NCBI RefSeq assembly: GCF_014205335.1
Contig: NZ_JACHNH010000001.1
Location: 1,550,001-1,614,000, forward strand
DNA length: 64,000 nt
Origin: Amorphoplanes digitatis
GTDB lineage: Bacteria; Actinomycetota; Actinomycetes; Mycobacteriales; Micromonosporaceae
Direction of reading: 5' to 3'
A program made the position numbers and the translations under genes. The stretch's first letter is position 1. Every line of letters starts with the position of its first letter. Shown in pieces: positions 30,471 through 39,945 of this stretch. The notes below the pieces were generated by a model that was given only the letters and a program-made list of their open reading frames with translations, made no database searches and had not been told where the DNA came from.

Positions 30471-31479
30471 CCGTCTCGCCGGTCGCCGCGCTGATCCGGG
30501 CCGTGTCCAGGACGTCCATGTTGCGGACCGAGTCCCACGGGTCGACCGGCAGGGGTGCCTCGCCCCGGACCGCCGCCGCGAACGCCGGGTAGTAGCTGTC
30601 CCAGCGGCCACGCTCGCTGCGCACGGGCGCGCCCGTCGCGCCGCGGTACAGCCGGCCCCAGGCGTGCTCCGGCTCGACGCCCCAGCGCTCGCCCAGGTCG
30701 CCGGGGGAGCGGCCCGCCTTCAGCGCGGCCTCCTGGCCGTCGATGCCGTCGATGATGTAGGTGCCCGTCGTGCCGCTGACCCGGAAGCGGGGGCCGGGCG
30801 CGGCCTGGCGCCAGCTGCCCCACAGGTGCGACTCGACGCCGCTCTCGTGGTGCAGGGCAACGAAGACGTCGTCGTCCAGGTCGCCGTCGCCGCGCATCTC
30901 CGCGTACACCCGGGAGACCGGGCCGAAGAGCAGGTGCGCCTGGTCGACCAGGTGCGCGCCGAAGTCGAGGAGCGTGCCGCCGCCGGCGGCGGGCGGCTCG
31001 CGGTCCGGCGCCCAGCGCTCGAAGCGGGACTCGAAGCGGCGGACCTCGCCCAGCGCGCCCTCGCCGATGAGCCGGCGCAGGGTCAGCAGGTCGGAGTCCC
31101 AGCGCCGGTTCTGGTAGACGCTGAGCAGGACGCCCGCCTCGGCGGCAAGGGTGGTCACCTCGCGGGCCGCCTCGGCGTCCAGCGCGAACGGCTTGTCCAC
31201 CACCACGGCGAGACCCAGTTCGATCGCCTCGCGGGCCAGCGCGGCGTGCGTCGCGGCCGGCGTGGAGATCGTGACGGCCTGCACGCCCGCGGCGGCGAGC
31301 TCGGCGATCGAGCCGTACGCGGGTACGCCGGGGTGCCCCTTCGCCAGCTCCTCGCGGCGCTGTTCCGAGCGGGTCACCACGCCCGCGAACTCGACGCCGT
31401 CCGCCCCAGCGAGCAGGGGCGCGTGGAAGATCCGCCCCCCGGAGCCGTACCCGACCAGACCCATCCGTGTTGCCGTCAT
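30460..31479 (-). CDS. Gfo/Idh/MocA family oxidoreductase
   Basis: 339 aa from the ATG at 31479; upstream frame to 31599 is not protein-like. Rossmann motif GLVGYGSGGRIFHAPLL, then VDKPFALDAEAAREV with the catalytic EKP/DKP lysine, and a C-terminal sandwich domain (GGGTLLDFGAHLVDQAHLLFG). Expected NAD(P)-dependent oxidation or reduction of a sugar or inositol-like substrate, which cannot be named. Confidence 0.92.
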   Translation of the reverse strand: MTATRMGLVGYGSGGRIFHAPLLAGADGVEFAGVVTRSEQRREELAKGHPGVPAYGSIAELAAAGVQAVTISTPAATHAALAREAIELGLAVVVDKPFALDAEAAREVTTLAAEAGVLLSVYQNRRWDSDLLTLRRLIGEGALGEVRRFESRFERWAPDREPPAAGGGTLLDFGAHLVDQAHLLFGPVSRVYAEMRGDGDLDDDVFVALHHESGVESHLWGSWRQAAPGPRFRVSGTTGTYIIDGIDGQEAALKAGRSPGDLGERWGVEPEHAWGRLYRGATGAPVRSERGRWDSYYPAFAAAVRGEAPLPVDPWDSVRNMDVLDTARISAATGETVKL

Positions 31480-31631
31480 GTTTCGGGATCTTACGGCCCA
31501 CGATCGTTGCCAACGGGTGGGACGGTGTCCAGGAACACACCTGAACCCTGATACCTCGAAAGAGCGAAGTTCCGTGTCGGAAGGTTGACGGCCCGTCACG
31601 ATGGCGCGCTCACCGAGCCACTATCGGTGCC

Positions 31632-32453
31632 ATGGAGCCCGCACAGCTGGACCGCACCCCCTTCGCGGACCTCGACTCGATGCCGCCGGAAATGATCGCG
31701 ATGCTGGTCGCGGCGCTCGAGGCGATGTCCCGGCACCCCGAGATCCGCCGCGTGCGCGACACCGCGTGGCGGGAGCTGCGCCCGGCACCCGGGCAGCGCC
31801 TGCTCGACGCGGGCTGCGGCGCCGGTGACGTGTCCCGCGCGCTGGCGGCCGCGGTGGCTCCCGGCGGCGAGGTGGTGGCGCTCGACCACTCGTCGGCGAC
31901 CCTGGCCGCGGCCCGCAAGCGGCACGACGGCGGCGAGATCCGGTACGTCACCGGCGACGTCTCCGCCCTCGACCTGGCCGACGACAGCTTCGACGGCGTG
32001 TGGTGCGAGCGCGTCCTTCAGCACGTCGACGACGCGGACGTGGCGATCGGCGAGCTGATCCGGGTGACCCGTCCCGGCGGCCGGGTCTGCCTGCTCGACA
32101 CCGACTGGGGCTCGCTCGCCTTCGACGGCGTGGACACCGCGCTGGCGCAGACGATCGTCGAGCACATGCACGGCCGGCTCACCCCGCGCCAGGTGGACAT
32201 GGGCCGCACGCTGCGCCGCCGGCTGGTCGGCTACGGGCTGCACGACATCAGCGCGACCCCGGTCACCTGCTACTTCCCGGACCCCGCCTCGGCGGCCGTG
32301 GTCCTGCCGATGGTCAACCCGCAGGTGCCGCAGGAGTCCTGGATGACACCGGACGGCCTGCGCGAGCGCTGGTTCGACCAGGTCGACCGGGCCGGCGAGG
32401 ACGGCGACTTCCTCGCCGTTCTGACCATCTGGGTTGTAGCCGCGACGGTCTAG
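31632..32453 (+). CDS. Class I SAM-dependent methyltransferase
   Basis: 273 aa. SAM-binding motif LLDAGCGAGDVSRAL, the acidic end of strand 2 (VVALDHSS), GDVSALDLADDSFD and ERVLQHVDD, typical of the UbiE/Methyltransf_11 group. It ends with a 4-nt tail-to-tail overlap (CTAG) with the membrane protein gene. Substrate unknown. Confidence 0.9.
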   Translation: MEPAQLDRTPFADLDSMPPEMIAMLVAALEAMSRHPEIRRVRDTAWRELRPAPGQRLLDAGCGAGDVSRALAAAVAPGGEVVALDHSSATLAAARKRHDGGEIRYVTGDVSALDLADDSFDGVWCERVLQHVDDADVAIGELIRVTRPGGRVCLLDTDWGSLAFDGVDTALAQTIVEHMHGRLTPRQVDMGRTLRRRLVGYGLHDISATPVTCYFPDPASAAVVLPMVNPQVPQESWMTPDGLRERWFDQVDRAGEDGDFLAVLTIWVVAATV

Positions 32454-33118
32454 CCCGTTACGCGGAAGTGCTGGCGCTTCTTCTCGTCGCGCACCACGAG
32501 GCCGAGCCGGGCCAGCTCGCCGCGCAGCTCCGTGGCGTCGTCCCCGTCGCCGCGGTCCAGCGCGCGCTGCCGGGCCAGGAACAGCGCCTCCGCCTCCGCC
32601 GGTACGTCCGGCAGGCCCGGCACCCAGCGCCGGTATGCGTCCGCGTACGGGTCCCGCTCGGACCAGACCGGGCCGAACAACCTCGCCAGCCGCGCGGACG
32701 CCAGGTGTGACGGCTCACGGGCCAGCTCGCGCCCGGTCCGTCCGAGCAGCACCAGCCGGTCGCGCTCGCGGTAGGCCACCGCCACCTCCCCGCGCGGGAC
32801 CGTCCGGACGGTGCCGGGCCGCTTCAGCGTCACCTCGGTGTGCGACATCCGCACGGTCAGCGACTCCCGGTCGGCCAGGAACGCCAGCACCAGGCCGGCG
32901 AGCGCGCCGAGCAGCAGGGCGCCGATCGTCGCCTCGGGCTCGGGCAGCCGGGCGGCCAGCCGCAGCGGCCCGCGCATCGGTGCGAACGGGACACGCAGGA
33001 TCCAGTCGGGTAGCTGGTGCACCACCCAGCCCAGCCCGGCACCGCCGGCGGGCAGCGCCGCCCACGCCGCCGCGCGGGCCCATGCCGGAGTGGCCACGGT
33101 CGTCGAGTCGTCGGTCAC
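32450..33118 (-). CDS. Membrane protein, possibly YqeB-like
   Basis: 222 aa from the GTG at 33118. Two hydrophobic helices in the first ~95 residues (AAWAALPAGGAGLGWVVHQL; ATIGALLLGALAGLVLAFLA), then a soluble PH-like segment (SLTVRMSHTEVTLKRPGTV) and a charged alpha-helical tail. Arrangement recalls proteins annotated YqeB, but I cannot confirm this. Stop codon shares CTAG with the convergent methyltransferase. Confidence 0.7.
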   Translation of the reverse strand: MTDDSTTVATPAWARAAAWAALPAGGAGLGWVVHQLPDWILRVPFAPMRGPLRLAARLPEPEATIGALLLGALAGLVLAFLADRESLTVRMSHTEVTLKRPGTVRTVPRGEVAVAYRERDRLVLLGRTGRELAREPSHLASARLARLFGPVWSERDPYADAYRRWVPGLPDVPAEAEALFLARQRALDRGDGDDATELRGELARLGLVVRDEKKRQHFRVTG

Positions 33119-33247
33119 GCCGCAGAGTCTCCGGCGCGCGCCGGGCCGCGGATACCGGCGGAGGTCGAGACCGCGTCGACCAAAGTCGACGTGGCGACCG
33201 CCACCCGGCCACTGCGCGCGGGGGCCGCGGCGCAGTACCGTCCAGGC

Positions 33248-34351
33248 ATGCGGCGCTGGCTGATCGAGGGTGCCCTGGCGGTCGTCGCGCTGCTGCTGGG
33301 CTCCTTCTTCCTCGCGACGACCCTCAGTGAGGGCGACGCCTGGCCGCTGTGGGCGGAGCTGGCCGCCGGCCTGGTCGCGATCGCCGGCCTGGTCCTGTTC
33401 CGGCGGAGCCGGCCGGTCGCGCTGACGCTCGTCCTCATCCCGTTCGGGCTGCTCTTCGGCATGCCGATGGGCGCCGCGCCGATCGCGCTCTTCGCCGTCG
33501 CGCTGTACCGGCCGGCCCGGGTCGCCGTCGGGGTCGCCGCGGTGCACGCGGTCTCGCTGGCCGGCGTCTATCTGATCGCGCTCGGCCCGACCCGGGTCTA
33601 CTGGGAGTCGGTGACGTTCATGGTGCTGCTGGACGTCATCGTCGTCGCGATCGCGATGCTGGTCCGCTCGCAGCGGCAGCTCGTGCGCTCGTTCGCCGAG
33701 CGGGCCCGGCAGGCCGAGCAGGGCCAGCAGCTGCGCCTCGAGCAGGCACGGCTGGGCGAGCGGGAGCGGATCGCGCGCGAGATGCACGACGTGCTCGCAC
33801 ACCGGATCTCGCTGCTGGCGGTGCACGCCGGCGCGCTGGAGGTGCGCCGGGAGGCGCCGGAGGGCGAGCGGGCGGCCGCCGGGGTGATCCGGCAGAGCGC
33901 GTACGAGGCGCTGGAGGATCTGCGGCAGGTCATCGGGATGCTGCGCGAGCCCGCCGACGACCGGCCTCAGCCGACCCTCGCGGACGTGCCGGCGCTGATC
34001 GAGCAGTCCCGGGAGGCCGGTGCGCGGGTGGAGCTGGAGCTGGGCGCCGCCGGGCCGGTGCCGGCCGGGCTGGGCCGGCACGCGTACCGGATCGTGCAGG
34101 AGGCGCTGACCAACGCCCGCAAGCACGCGCCGGGCGCGAGCGTGCGGGTGGCGGTCACCGGCCACGCCGAGCGGGGCCTGGTCGTGGAGGTCGACAACGC
34201 CCTGGTGGCCGGCGGGCCGACGCTGCCGGGCGCCGGGGCCGGGCTGGTCGGCATCGGCGAGCGGGTGCAGCTCGCCGGCGGCCGCCTCGAGCACGGACCG
34301 ACGACGGCCGGCGAGTTCCGGCTCCGGGCCTGGCTGCCATGGACGCCCTAG
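33248..34351 (+). CDS. Sensor histidine kinase (NarL-type system)
   Basis: 367 aa from the ATG at 33248. About five membrane helices in the first 135 residues without a large extracellular domain, then a HisKA_3 phosphoacceptor helix with the His in AREMHDVLAHRISLL and an HATPase_c domain ending GAGAGLVGIGERVQLAGG. It overlaps the response regulator start by 13 nt, so the two should act together. The signal is unknown. Confidence 0.93.
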   Translation: MRRWLIEGALAVVALLLGSFFLATTLSEGDAWPLWAELAAGLVAIAGLVLFRRSRPVALTLVLIPFGLLFGMPMGAAPIALFAVALYRPARVAVGVAAVHAVSLAGVYLIALGPTRVYWESVTFMVLLDVIVVAIAMLVRSQRQLVRSFAERARQAEQGQQLRLEQARLGERERIAREMHDVLAHRISLLAVHAGALEVRREAPEGERAAAGVIRQSAYEALEDLRQVIGMLREPADDRPQPTLADVPALIEQSREAGARVELELGAAGPVPAGLGRHAYRIVQEALTNARKHAPGASVRVAVTGHAERGLVVEVDNALVAGGPTLPGAGAGLVGIGERVQLAGGRLEHGPTTAGEFRLRAWLPWTP

Positions 34352-35001
34352 CGCCCGTGCGGGTGCTGCTCGTCGACGACGACGCCCTCGTCCGCGCCGG
34401 GCTGACCATGATGCTCGGCGAGTTCGACGGCATCGAGGTGGCCGGCGCGGTCGCCGACGGCACCGAGGTCGCCGCCGCGGTCGCCGAGCACCGCCCGGAC
34501 GTCGTGCTGATGGACATCCGGATGCCGGGCATGGACGGGCTGACCGCGACCGAGGCGTTGCGCGCCCGCCGGGATCCGCCCGAGGTGATCGTGCTGACCA
34601 CGTTCGACACCGACGCGCACGTGCTCCGGGCGATGCGCGCCGGAGCAAGCGGCTTCCTGCTCAAGCACACACCACCCGCCGAGATCGCCCGGGCCGTGCG
34701 GCGGGTCGCGGCGGGCGAGCCGATGCTGTCCCCGGAGGTGCTGCGCCGGATGATGAGCTTCGTCGCGGCGGCCGGCACCGATCCGTCCCGGGACCGGGCC
34801 CGGGCGGCGCTGCTGCGGCTCAGCCCCGGCGAGCGCGACGTCGCGTCGCTCGTGGCGCAGGGCCGCACCAATCAGGAGATCGGTACGGCCCTGCGGATGA
34901 GCACGGCAACGGTCAAGGCGTACGTGTCCCGGATCCTCACCAAGCTGGACTCGACGAACCGGGTGCAGATCGCCCTACTGGTGCACGACGCGCGGCCTTA
35001 G
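34339..35001 (+). CDS. NarL/FixJ-family response regulator
   Basis: 220 aa. Receiver domain with LLVDDDALVRAGL, phosphoacceptor Asp59 in VLMDIRMPGMDG and Lys in FLLKHTPP; LuxR-type helix-turn-helix in the last 60 residues (LSPGERDVASLVAQGRTNQE). Partner of the kinase just upstream. Its TAG stop overlaps the stop of the convergent GH130 gene (TTAG). Confidence 0.95.
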   Translation: MDALAPVRVLLVDDDALVRAGLTMMLGEFDGIEVAGAVADGTEVAAAVAEHRPDVVLMDIRMPGMDGLTATEALRARRDPPEVIVLTTFDTDAHVLRAMRAGASGFLLKHTPPAEIARAVRRVAAGEPMLSPEVLRRMMSFVAAAGTDPSRDRARAALLRLSPGERDVASLVAQGRTNQEIGTALRMSTATVKAYVSRILTKLDSTNRVQIALLVHDARP

Positions 35002-36536
35002 GACCGCCATGACTCGGCTGGGCCGTCGGCGAACGGCACCATCGCGTCGATGAGCTTGTCGAGCGGGATGCTGGCGAACCCGACCCGGACGTCGCTGGCG
35101 CCGTACGGCAGCCAGAACCGCCCCGCGTGCACGAGCCCGCCGCAGGAGTAGACGACGTTGGGCACGTAGCCCTCGCGCTCGATCTCGTCCGGCTCCAGCA
35201 GCCCGTGCGGCAGGTCGGCGATGACCAGCTCCGGGTTGTCGAGGTCGAGCAGCATCGCGCCGATCGCGTACCGGCGCATCGGGCCGACGCCGTGGGTGAG
35301 CACCAGCCAGCCCGCGGTGGTCTCCACCGGCGACCCGCAGTTGCCCACCTGGATCAGCTCCCAGCCGCGGTGCGGCACGAGCAGCGGCACGGCCTCCTGC
35401 CAGCGGTTCTGCTCGTCGCGGACGCTCAGCCCCAGCGTCTCGCCGTCGCTGCGGCACAGCGCCAGGTGCCGCCCGTTGACCGGCCGCGGGAACCGCGCCA
35501 TGCCCTTGTTGCGGGCGGCCGGGCCGCGCAGGGCGGTCACCTCGAAGTGCCGCAGGTCGCGGGTGTGTATCTGCCGCCCGGCGATGTGCCGTCCGTCGTA
35601 CGCGGTGTAGGTGGCGTAGTAGGCCGTGCGCCCGTCGGCCTCCTCGACCTGCACGAAGCGCGCGTCCTCCATGCCGTTGCTCTCGGCCGGGGTGGCCGGC
35701 CAGAGCACCCGCTGGTGCAGCGGGGCGGTGGCCGGGAACGTCACCGCGTAGTCGCTGGCCACGATGCGCCGGATCAGTTCCAGCGTCTCGTTGGCCTTGG
35801 TCCGGGCCAGCAGTTCGCCGGGCAGGTGGTGCAGGATGTCCTCGAACGCCTCGTCGTCGTAGCGCTCGGGCAGCGAGGACAGCACGGTGGCGGTGATCTC
35901 GTTGTCCAGGTCCTCCTCGGCAAGGCCGGCGGCGAGCAGGTCGCGCCGGTGCTTGGCGCCGACCCGCGGGCCGATCATCAGCGGGCCGGAGCGGTCCTCG
36001 AGCCGGATCGTGTCGTCCGGGCCGAGGATCGCGGAGCAGAAGCCGATCGAGGAGATGTGCCCCTCGCCGATCTGCCGGAGGCTGATCGCGGTGCGCAGCT
36101 CGCCCGGGGCCAGGTCGCTCTGGTCCGGGTGCGGGACCATCGACGGGTTGCACAGCGCCGCCGCCTCGACGGAGAACTCGTGGCTGAAGTAGGCGCCGAT
36201 CAGCGCCCGGGCCGTCGGCGACAGCTCGATGTCCGGCGGCACCCGGTGGTGCACCAGGTCGTAGTGGTGCTGGAAGGTCGCGCAGATGTCGTGATGGCGC
36301 CCGGCGAAGCGGGCCAGCACGTCCTCGAGCAGCCGGGCGGTCTCCTGCTCGTTGAGCAGCAGGACCCGTTCGATGATCGCGGAGGCGCGGTTCTGGCCGA
36401 TCTGGGCGTCCTCGCCGGGCACGAACAGCTTGATGACGACCCGGCGGCCGTCCGGCTGCATCGTCAGCGCGTGACGCAGGGCCAGGGAGGTGGTCGACGT
36501 GGAATCGATGTCGTCGGGATCCATGATTGCGGTCAT
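34998..36536 (-). CDS. GH130-family glycoside phosphorylase/hydrolase
   Basis: 512 aa. Family features: NGMEDARFVQVEEADGRTAY, RNKGMARFPRPVNG, VGNCGSPVETTAGWLVLTHG and LPYGASD near the end. GH130 members act on beta-mannosides, mostly by phosphorolysis. No signal peptide, so it works inside the cell. It overlaps the upstream gene of the operon by 4 nt. The long N-terminal helical region (~1-230) is typical of a subset of the family in actinobacteria. Exact substrate uncertain. Confidence 0.88.
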   Translation of the reverse strand: MTAIMDPDDIDSTSTTSLALRHALTMQPDGRRVVIKLFVPGEDAQIGQNRASAIIERVLLLNEQETARLLEDVLARFAGRHHDICATFQHHYDLVHHRVPPDIELSPTARALIGAYFSHEFSVEAAALCNPSMVPHPDQSDLAPGELRTAISLRQIGEGHISSIGFCSAILGPDDTIRLEDRSGPLMIGPRVGAKHRRDLLAAGLAEEDLDNEITATVLSSLPERYDDEAFEDILHHLPGELLARTKANETLELIRRIVASDYAVTFPATAPLHQRVLWPATPAESNGMEDARFVQVEEADGRTAYYATYTAYDGRHIAGRQIHTRDLRHFEVTALRGPAARNKGMARFPRPVNGRHLALCRSDGETLGLSVRDEQNRWQEAVPLLVPHRGWELIQVGNCGSPVETTAGWLVLTHGVGPMRRYAIGAMLLDLDNPELVIADLPHGLLEPDEIEREGYVPNVVYSCGGLVHAGRFWLPYGASDVRVGFASIPLDKLIDAMVPFADGPAESWRS

Positions 36537-37615
36537 GCCAGTCCGCCTGACGGTCGGGTCGTGCTCCTGCTCGCCAACGCGCGTGCGTGCTGCAACGTGG
36601 AGACGAGCGCGAGAGTGGATTCGGCGCCTTGGTTCAGATTAGGGCCATCCGGCTTCAGACCGTCAAATCCACCACCTGTCAGGGGGTCGTACATCACCGT
36701 GCCGGTGTCGTTGTCGCCCAGGAACCAGGCGATCGACATGAACAGCGGCGCGTCCCAGCGTTCGTCCCCGGTCACCGCCGCCGCGGTCGCGCAGGCGTCG
36801 GCGGTCGCGGCGGCCTCGATCGGCTGCTGGTCGTGCCGGTGCTTCGGGACGCCGGGACGCCACCCGCCGACCGGGACGGTGGAGAGGTGACCCTGGTGCT
36901 CCTGCATGCGGCACAGCCAGGAGAGCATCCGCAGGCCGTCGGCGAGCAGCGGCTCGTCGCCGAGCAGATCGCCGGCCTGGATCAGCACCTCGGCCGGCGC
37001 CGGGTTCGCGTAGGTCAGCTCGGGTTCCGGCCAGACCCACTCCGGATCGGGACCGGGTGGGCCGATGACCGTCGCGGCGTCGCCGAGCAGGGAGGCCGCG
37101 GCGCTGGACCGCGGGTCGGCCCGCAGCACCTCCGCCGCGCCGAGCCCGGCGAAGGCCATGGCCCGGGGCCACGGCGAGCGCTGCCGGGCCGCCCTGGCGA
37201 ACGACTCGGCCGCACCGGCCCGGATCCACGGGACGGGGCAGCGGGCCGCGGCCGTGCCGAGCCCCCACACCAGCCGGCCCCACCAGTCGCCGAGGCTAGG
37301 CTCGTCGTGCCAGACCCGGTCGTAGCCCATGCGGTTGTGGCAGGTGCCGTCCGGCGCCAGCGCGTGCATCAGGAACGCCAGGTACCGCTCGGCGAGCCGG
37401 ACCACCTGCGCGGTGGGCTGCGGCTCGCGGGCGGCGACGAGCAGGCCCCGGGACACGTCGTCCACGCAGTAGCCGTGCCAGCGCCGGGGAATCGCGTTGC
37501 GGGCGTGTTCGAGCAGGCCGGTGTCGTCGGTGAGCCGGGCGATCTGCGCCCAGTTGGGCTCGGGCGCGTCGACGAGGCGGATGGGCGGCGGTACGAGCCG
37601 CAACGAGATGCTCAC
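36533..37615 (-). CDS. Alpha/alpha-barrel (six-hairpin) glycosidase-like protein
   Basis: 360 aa. Repeated helical segments with aromatic and acidic residues (RMGYDRVWHDEPSLGDWWGR, AMAFAGLGAAEVL, RMLSWLCRMQEHQGHLSTV) fit an (alpha/alpha)6 fold like that of unsaturated glucuronyl hydrolases or N-acylglucosamine epimerases. I cannot assign activity. It overlaps both neighbours by 4 nt, so it is tightly coupled with the GT4 and GH130 genes. Confidence 0.72.
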   Translation of the reverse strand: MSISLRLVPPPIRLVDAPEPNWAQIARLTDDTGLLEHARNAIPRRWHGYCVDDVSRGLLVAAREPQPTAQVVRLAERYLAFLMHALAPDGTCHNRMGYDRVWHDEPSLGDWWGRLVWGLGTAAARCPVPWIRAGAAESFARAARQRSPWPRAMAFAGLGAAEVLRADPRSSAAASLLGDAATVIGPPGPDPEWVWPEPELTYANPAPAEVLIQAGDLLGDEPLLADGLRMLSWLCRMQEHQGHLSTVPVGGWRPGVPKHRHDQQPIEAAATADACATAAAVTGDERWDAPLFMSIAWFLGDNDTGTVMYDPLTGGGFDGLKPDGPNLNQGAESTLALVSTLQHARALASRSTTRPSGGLA

Positions 37616-38763
37616 GCCGGAACCGACGTCGCGACGCGAGTGCGGTCCTGTAGCAGCCGGGTGGTCAGCGCCTGGTAGCGCGCGGCGACGGCGGGCCAGC
37701 GCAGCGTCGGCCCACCGGTGAGTCCGGCAAGGTGGTTTGGCGAGTCCCGCAACGCCAGCACGTGCCGGATCGCGGCGGCCATCGCCTCCGGGTCCTGATG
37801 CGGCACCAGCAGACCCGGGCCGTCGGCGAGCAGCTCGACGGCGTGCGGGAACTCGGTCGCGACCACCGGCACGCCCGCGCCGACCGCCTCGATCAGCACG
37901 CCGGAGGTGACCTGCTCGGTGGAGTCGTACGGCAGCACCACCGCGTCCGCCGAGCGGATCAGCCGACTCAGCGTCGCCTGGTCGTGGTAGACGTCGTCCC
38001 AGGTGACCTGGTCGGTGACGCCGAGCTCCGCGGCGAGCTTGCGCAGCGACTCGCGGTAGACGTCACCGTGCTGCTCGAGCACCTTCGGGTGGGTCCGGCC
38101 GGCGACCGTGTACAGCGGATGCGGGTCGAGGTCACCGAGCAGGGCCACCGCGCGCAGCGCCCATTCGATGCCCTTGCCCGGACCGAGCAGCCCCCAGGTG
38201 AGCAGGTGCGGGGTGGCGCTCGCCGCCCGCGGCGTGCCGGAGTGGCTGCCCGCGCCGTGCGGGATGACAGTGATCTTCTCCGGGTCGACCCGGTAGCCGG
38301 TGGTCAGCCGCCGGCGCGCGGTGTCGGTCATGGTGACGACCGCGTCGGCCGCCGCGACGATCCGTTCGAGCACCGTGCGCTGCAGCGGCGACGGGTTGCT
38401 CAGCACCGTGTGCAGCACGACGATCGTCGGCACCTTGAGGGCGCGCAGCAGCGGCAGCACCTCGTCGCCGCCGTCGCCCGGGTAGATGCCGTACTCGTGC
38501 TGGAGGACCGCCACGTCGAAGCGGTTCAGCGCGTTGGCCGCGGCCGCCCAGCCGCCGGACGTGTCCGTGTGCCAGGTGTGCACGATCCGCGGCGCCGTAC
38601 GGTCGACCTCCAGCCCGCCCCCGGTCGCGTCGGCCGAGAGCAGCCGGACCACGCCGCTGCCGGGCGCGCCACCCGTCAGGTGGCTCGCGAGCGCCGCATT
38701 GAACGTCGCCAAACCGCATTGCGTGGGGGGATATGTGCTCAAGAAGCCATACGTGGCGGGCAT
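37612..38763 (-). CDS. GT4-type glycosyltransferase
   Basis: 383 aa, GT-B fold. N-terminal TYPPTQCGLATF, then VVLHTVL, IPHGAG, and the C-terminal donor site LPYDSTEQVTSGVLIEAVGA (E-x7-E type). First gene of the three-gene operon with the alpha/alpha-barrel and GH130 genes. A promoter-like sequence lies 117 bp upstream. Donor and acceptor are unknown; the GH130 partner hints at mannose chemistry. Confidence 0.9.
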   Translation of the reverse strand: MPATYGFLSTYPPTQCGLATFNAALASHLTGGAPGSGVVRLLSADATGGGLEVDRTAPRIVHTWHTDTSGGWAAAANALNRFDVAVLQHEYGIYPGDGGDEVLPLLRALKVPTIVVLHTVLSNPSPLQRTVLERIVAAADAVVTMTDTARRRLTTGYRVDPEKITVIPHGAGSHSGTPRAASATPHLLTWGLLGPGKGIEWALRAVALLGDLDPHPLYTVAGRTHPKVLEQHGDVYRESLRKLAAELGVTDQVTWDDVYHDQATLSRLIRSADAVVLPYDSTEQVTSGVLIEAVGAGVPVVATEFPHAVELLADGPGLLVPHQDPEAMAAAIRHVLALRDSPNHLAGLTGGPTLRWPAVAARYQALTTRLLQDRTRVATSVPA

Positions 38764-38879
38764 GAAGGGCCTTTCTGATCAGGCGGCTGCCTCCCCGCAG
38801 CACGAACCGGCGCGCGTGGGCAGACAGCGTGGCGCGCACCTCAGCTATTCAGCGGCGACTAAGGAAATGCCGCAATTCG

Positions 38880-38907
38880 GTAATAGGACATTAACAAGAT
38901 CGGCCAA
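38880..38907 (-). promoter_or_regulatory. Candidate promoter of the GT4-GH130 operon
   Basis: Minus strand TTGGCC and TATTAC, 16 nt apart, in the relatively AT-rich 145-bp gap between the two GT4 genes. Visual match only. Confidence 0.4.
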
Positions 38908-38908
38908 T

Positions 38909-39910
38909 TCAGCTACCCAATTCACGGTAAATCCGCAGGTAGTCCTCGACCATGCGGTCCGCGCCGAACCGGGCCCGGGCGCGGGCCCGGCACGCCGCCC
39001 GGTCCAGCAGGTCGATGCCCGCCACGGCCGCGACCGCCTGGTCCACGTCGTCCACCAGGTGGCCGGTGACACCCTCGTCGACGACCTCGGGCATCGAGCC
39101 CTTCCGGTACGCGACGACGGGCGTGCCGCACACCATCGACTCCACCACCGACAGCCCGAACGGCTCGGCGAACAGGATCGGGTGCAGCAGCGCGGCGCTG
39201 CCGCCGAGGATCCGGGCCCGGTCCGCCGGGCCGACCGAGCCCAGGTAGACCACCCGCTCGCCGTCGATGTGCGGTTCCACCCGCTCGGCGAAGTAGCGCC
39301 GGTCCTGCACGATGCCGCAGAGCGTCAGCCGGCGCCCGGCCTTGCGCGCGATCTCGATGGCGTTGTGCGTGCCCTTGTCCGGATGGATGCGTCCGAAGCA
39401 GACCAGGTCCTCGCCGCCGGCCGGGTCGAACGGCAGTCCGTCCAGGTCGACGCCGTGGTAGACGGTGCCGACGTAGTCAAGGTCGGGTGAGCGGTCGGCG
39501 TCGGAGATCGAGACGAAGTGCGACCGGGCCCGCCGGTACGCCGGCAGGATGTTCTGCCCCGAGAAGCCGTGCACGGTCGTGAGCATCGGCGCCCGGCAGT
39601 GCCCGGAGAACGCCAGCGGCAGCCAGTCGAGGTGGTTGTGCACGAGGTCGAAGTCGCCGGAGCGCTCCAGCGCGTACGCGATGTGCAGCGCCTCCCACAC
39701 CCGGCCGTCGAGCTCGGGGGACTCCTCGTACCCGCTCGGGCAGACGCCGTCGAGGGCCGCCTTGGTAACCGAGTCGAGCGTCGCGAAGAGCGTCACGTCG
39801 ACGCCGCGCGCGGTCAGGCCCTCGGCGAGCAGGCTGGTGATCAGCTCCCAGGGCCCGTAGTGGAGCGGCGGAGTCCGCCAGGCGACCGGTCCGAGCAGGG
39901 CGATCTTCAT
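38909..39910 (-). CDS. GT4-type glycosyltransferase
   Basis: 333 aa. N-terminal GPWELITSLLAEGL, LVHNHLDWLPLAFSG, and the donor-binding segment AEPFGLSVVESMVCGTPVVA with E-x7-E spacing; VCFGRIHPDKGTHNAIEIA. It is separated from the next operon by 145 bp and lies only 35 bp from the divergent GH13 gene. Acceptor unknown. Confidence 0.92.
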   Translation of the reverse strand: MKIALLGPVAWRTPPLHYGPWELITSLLAEGLTARGVDVTLFATLDSVTKAALDGVCPSGYEESPELDGRVWEALHIAYALERSGDFDLVHNHLDWLPLAFSGHCRAPMLTTVHGFSGQNILPAYRRARSHFVSISDADRSPDLDYVGTVYHGVDLDGLPFDPAGGEDLVCFGRIHPDKGTHNAIEIARKAGRRLTLCGIVQDRRYFAERVEPHIDGERVVYLGSVGPADRARILGGSAALLHPILFAEPFGLSVVESMVCGTPVVAYRKGSMPEVVDEGVTGHLVDDVDQAVAAVAGIDLLDRAACRARARARFGADRMVEDYLRIYRELGS

Positions 39911-39945
39911 GGTGCCCAGTATGGATGTGGTTCCCGTGTTAGAGA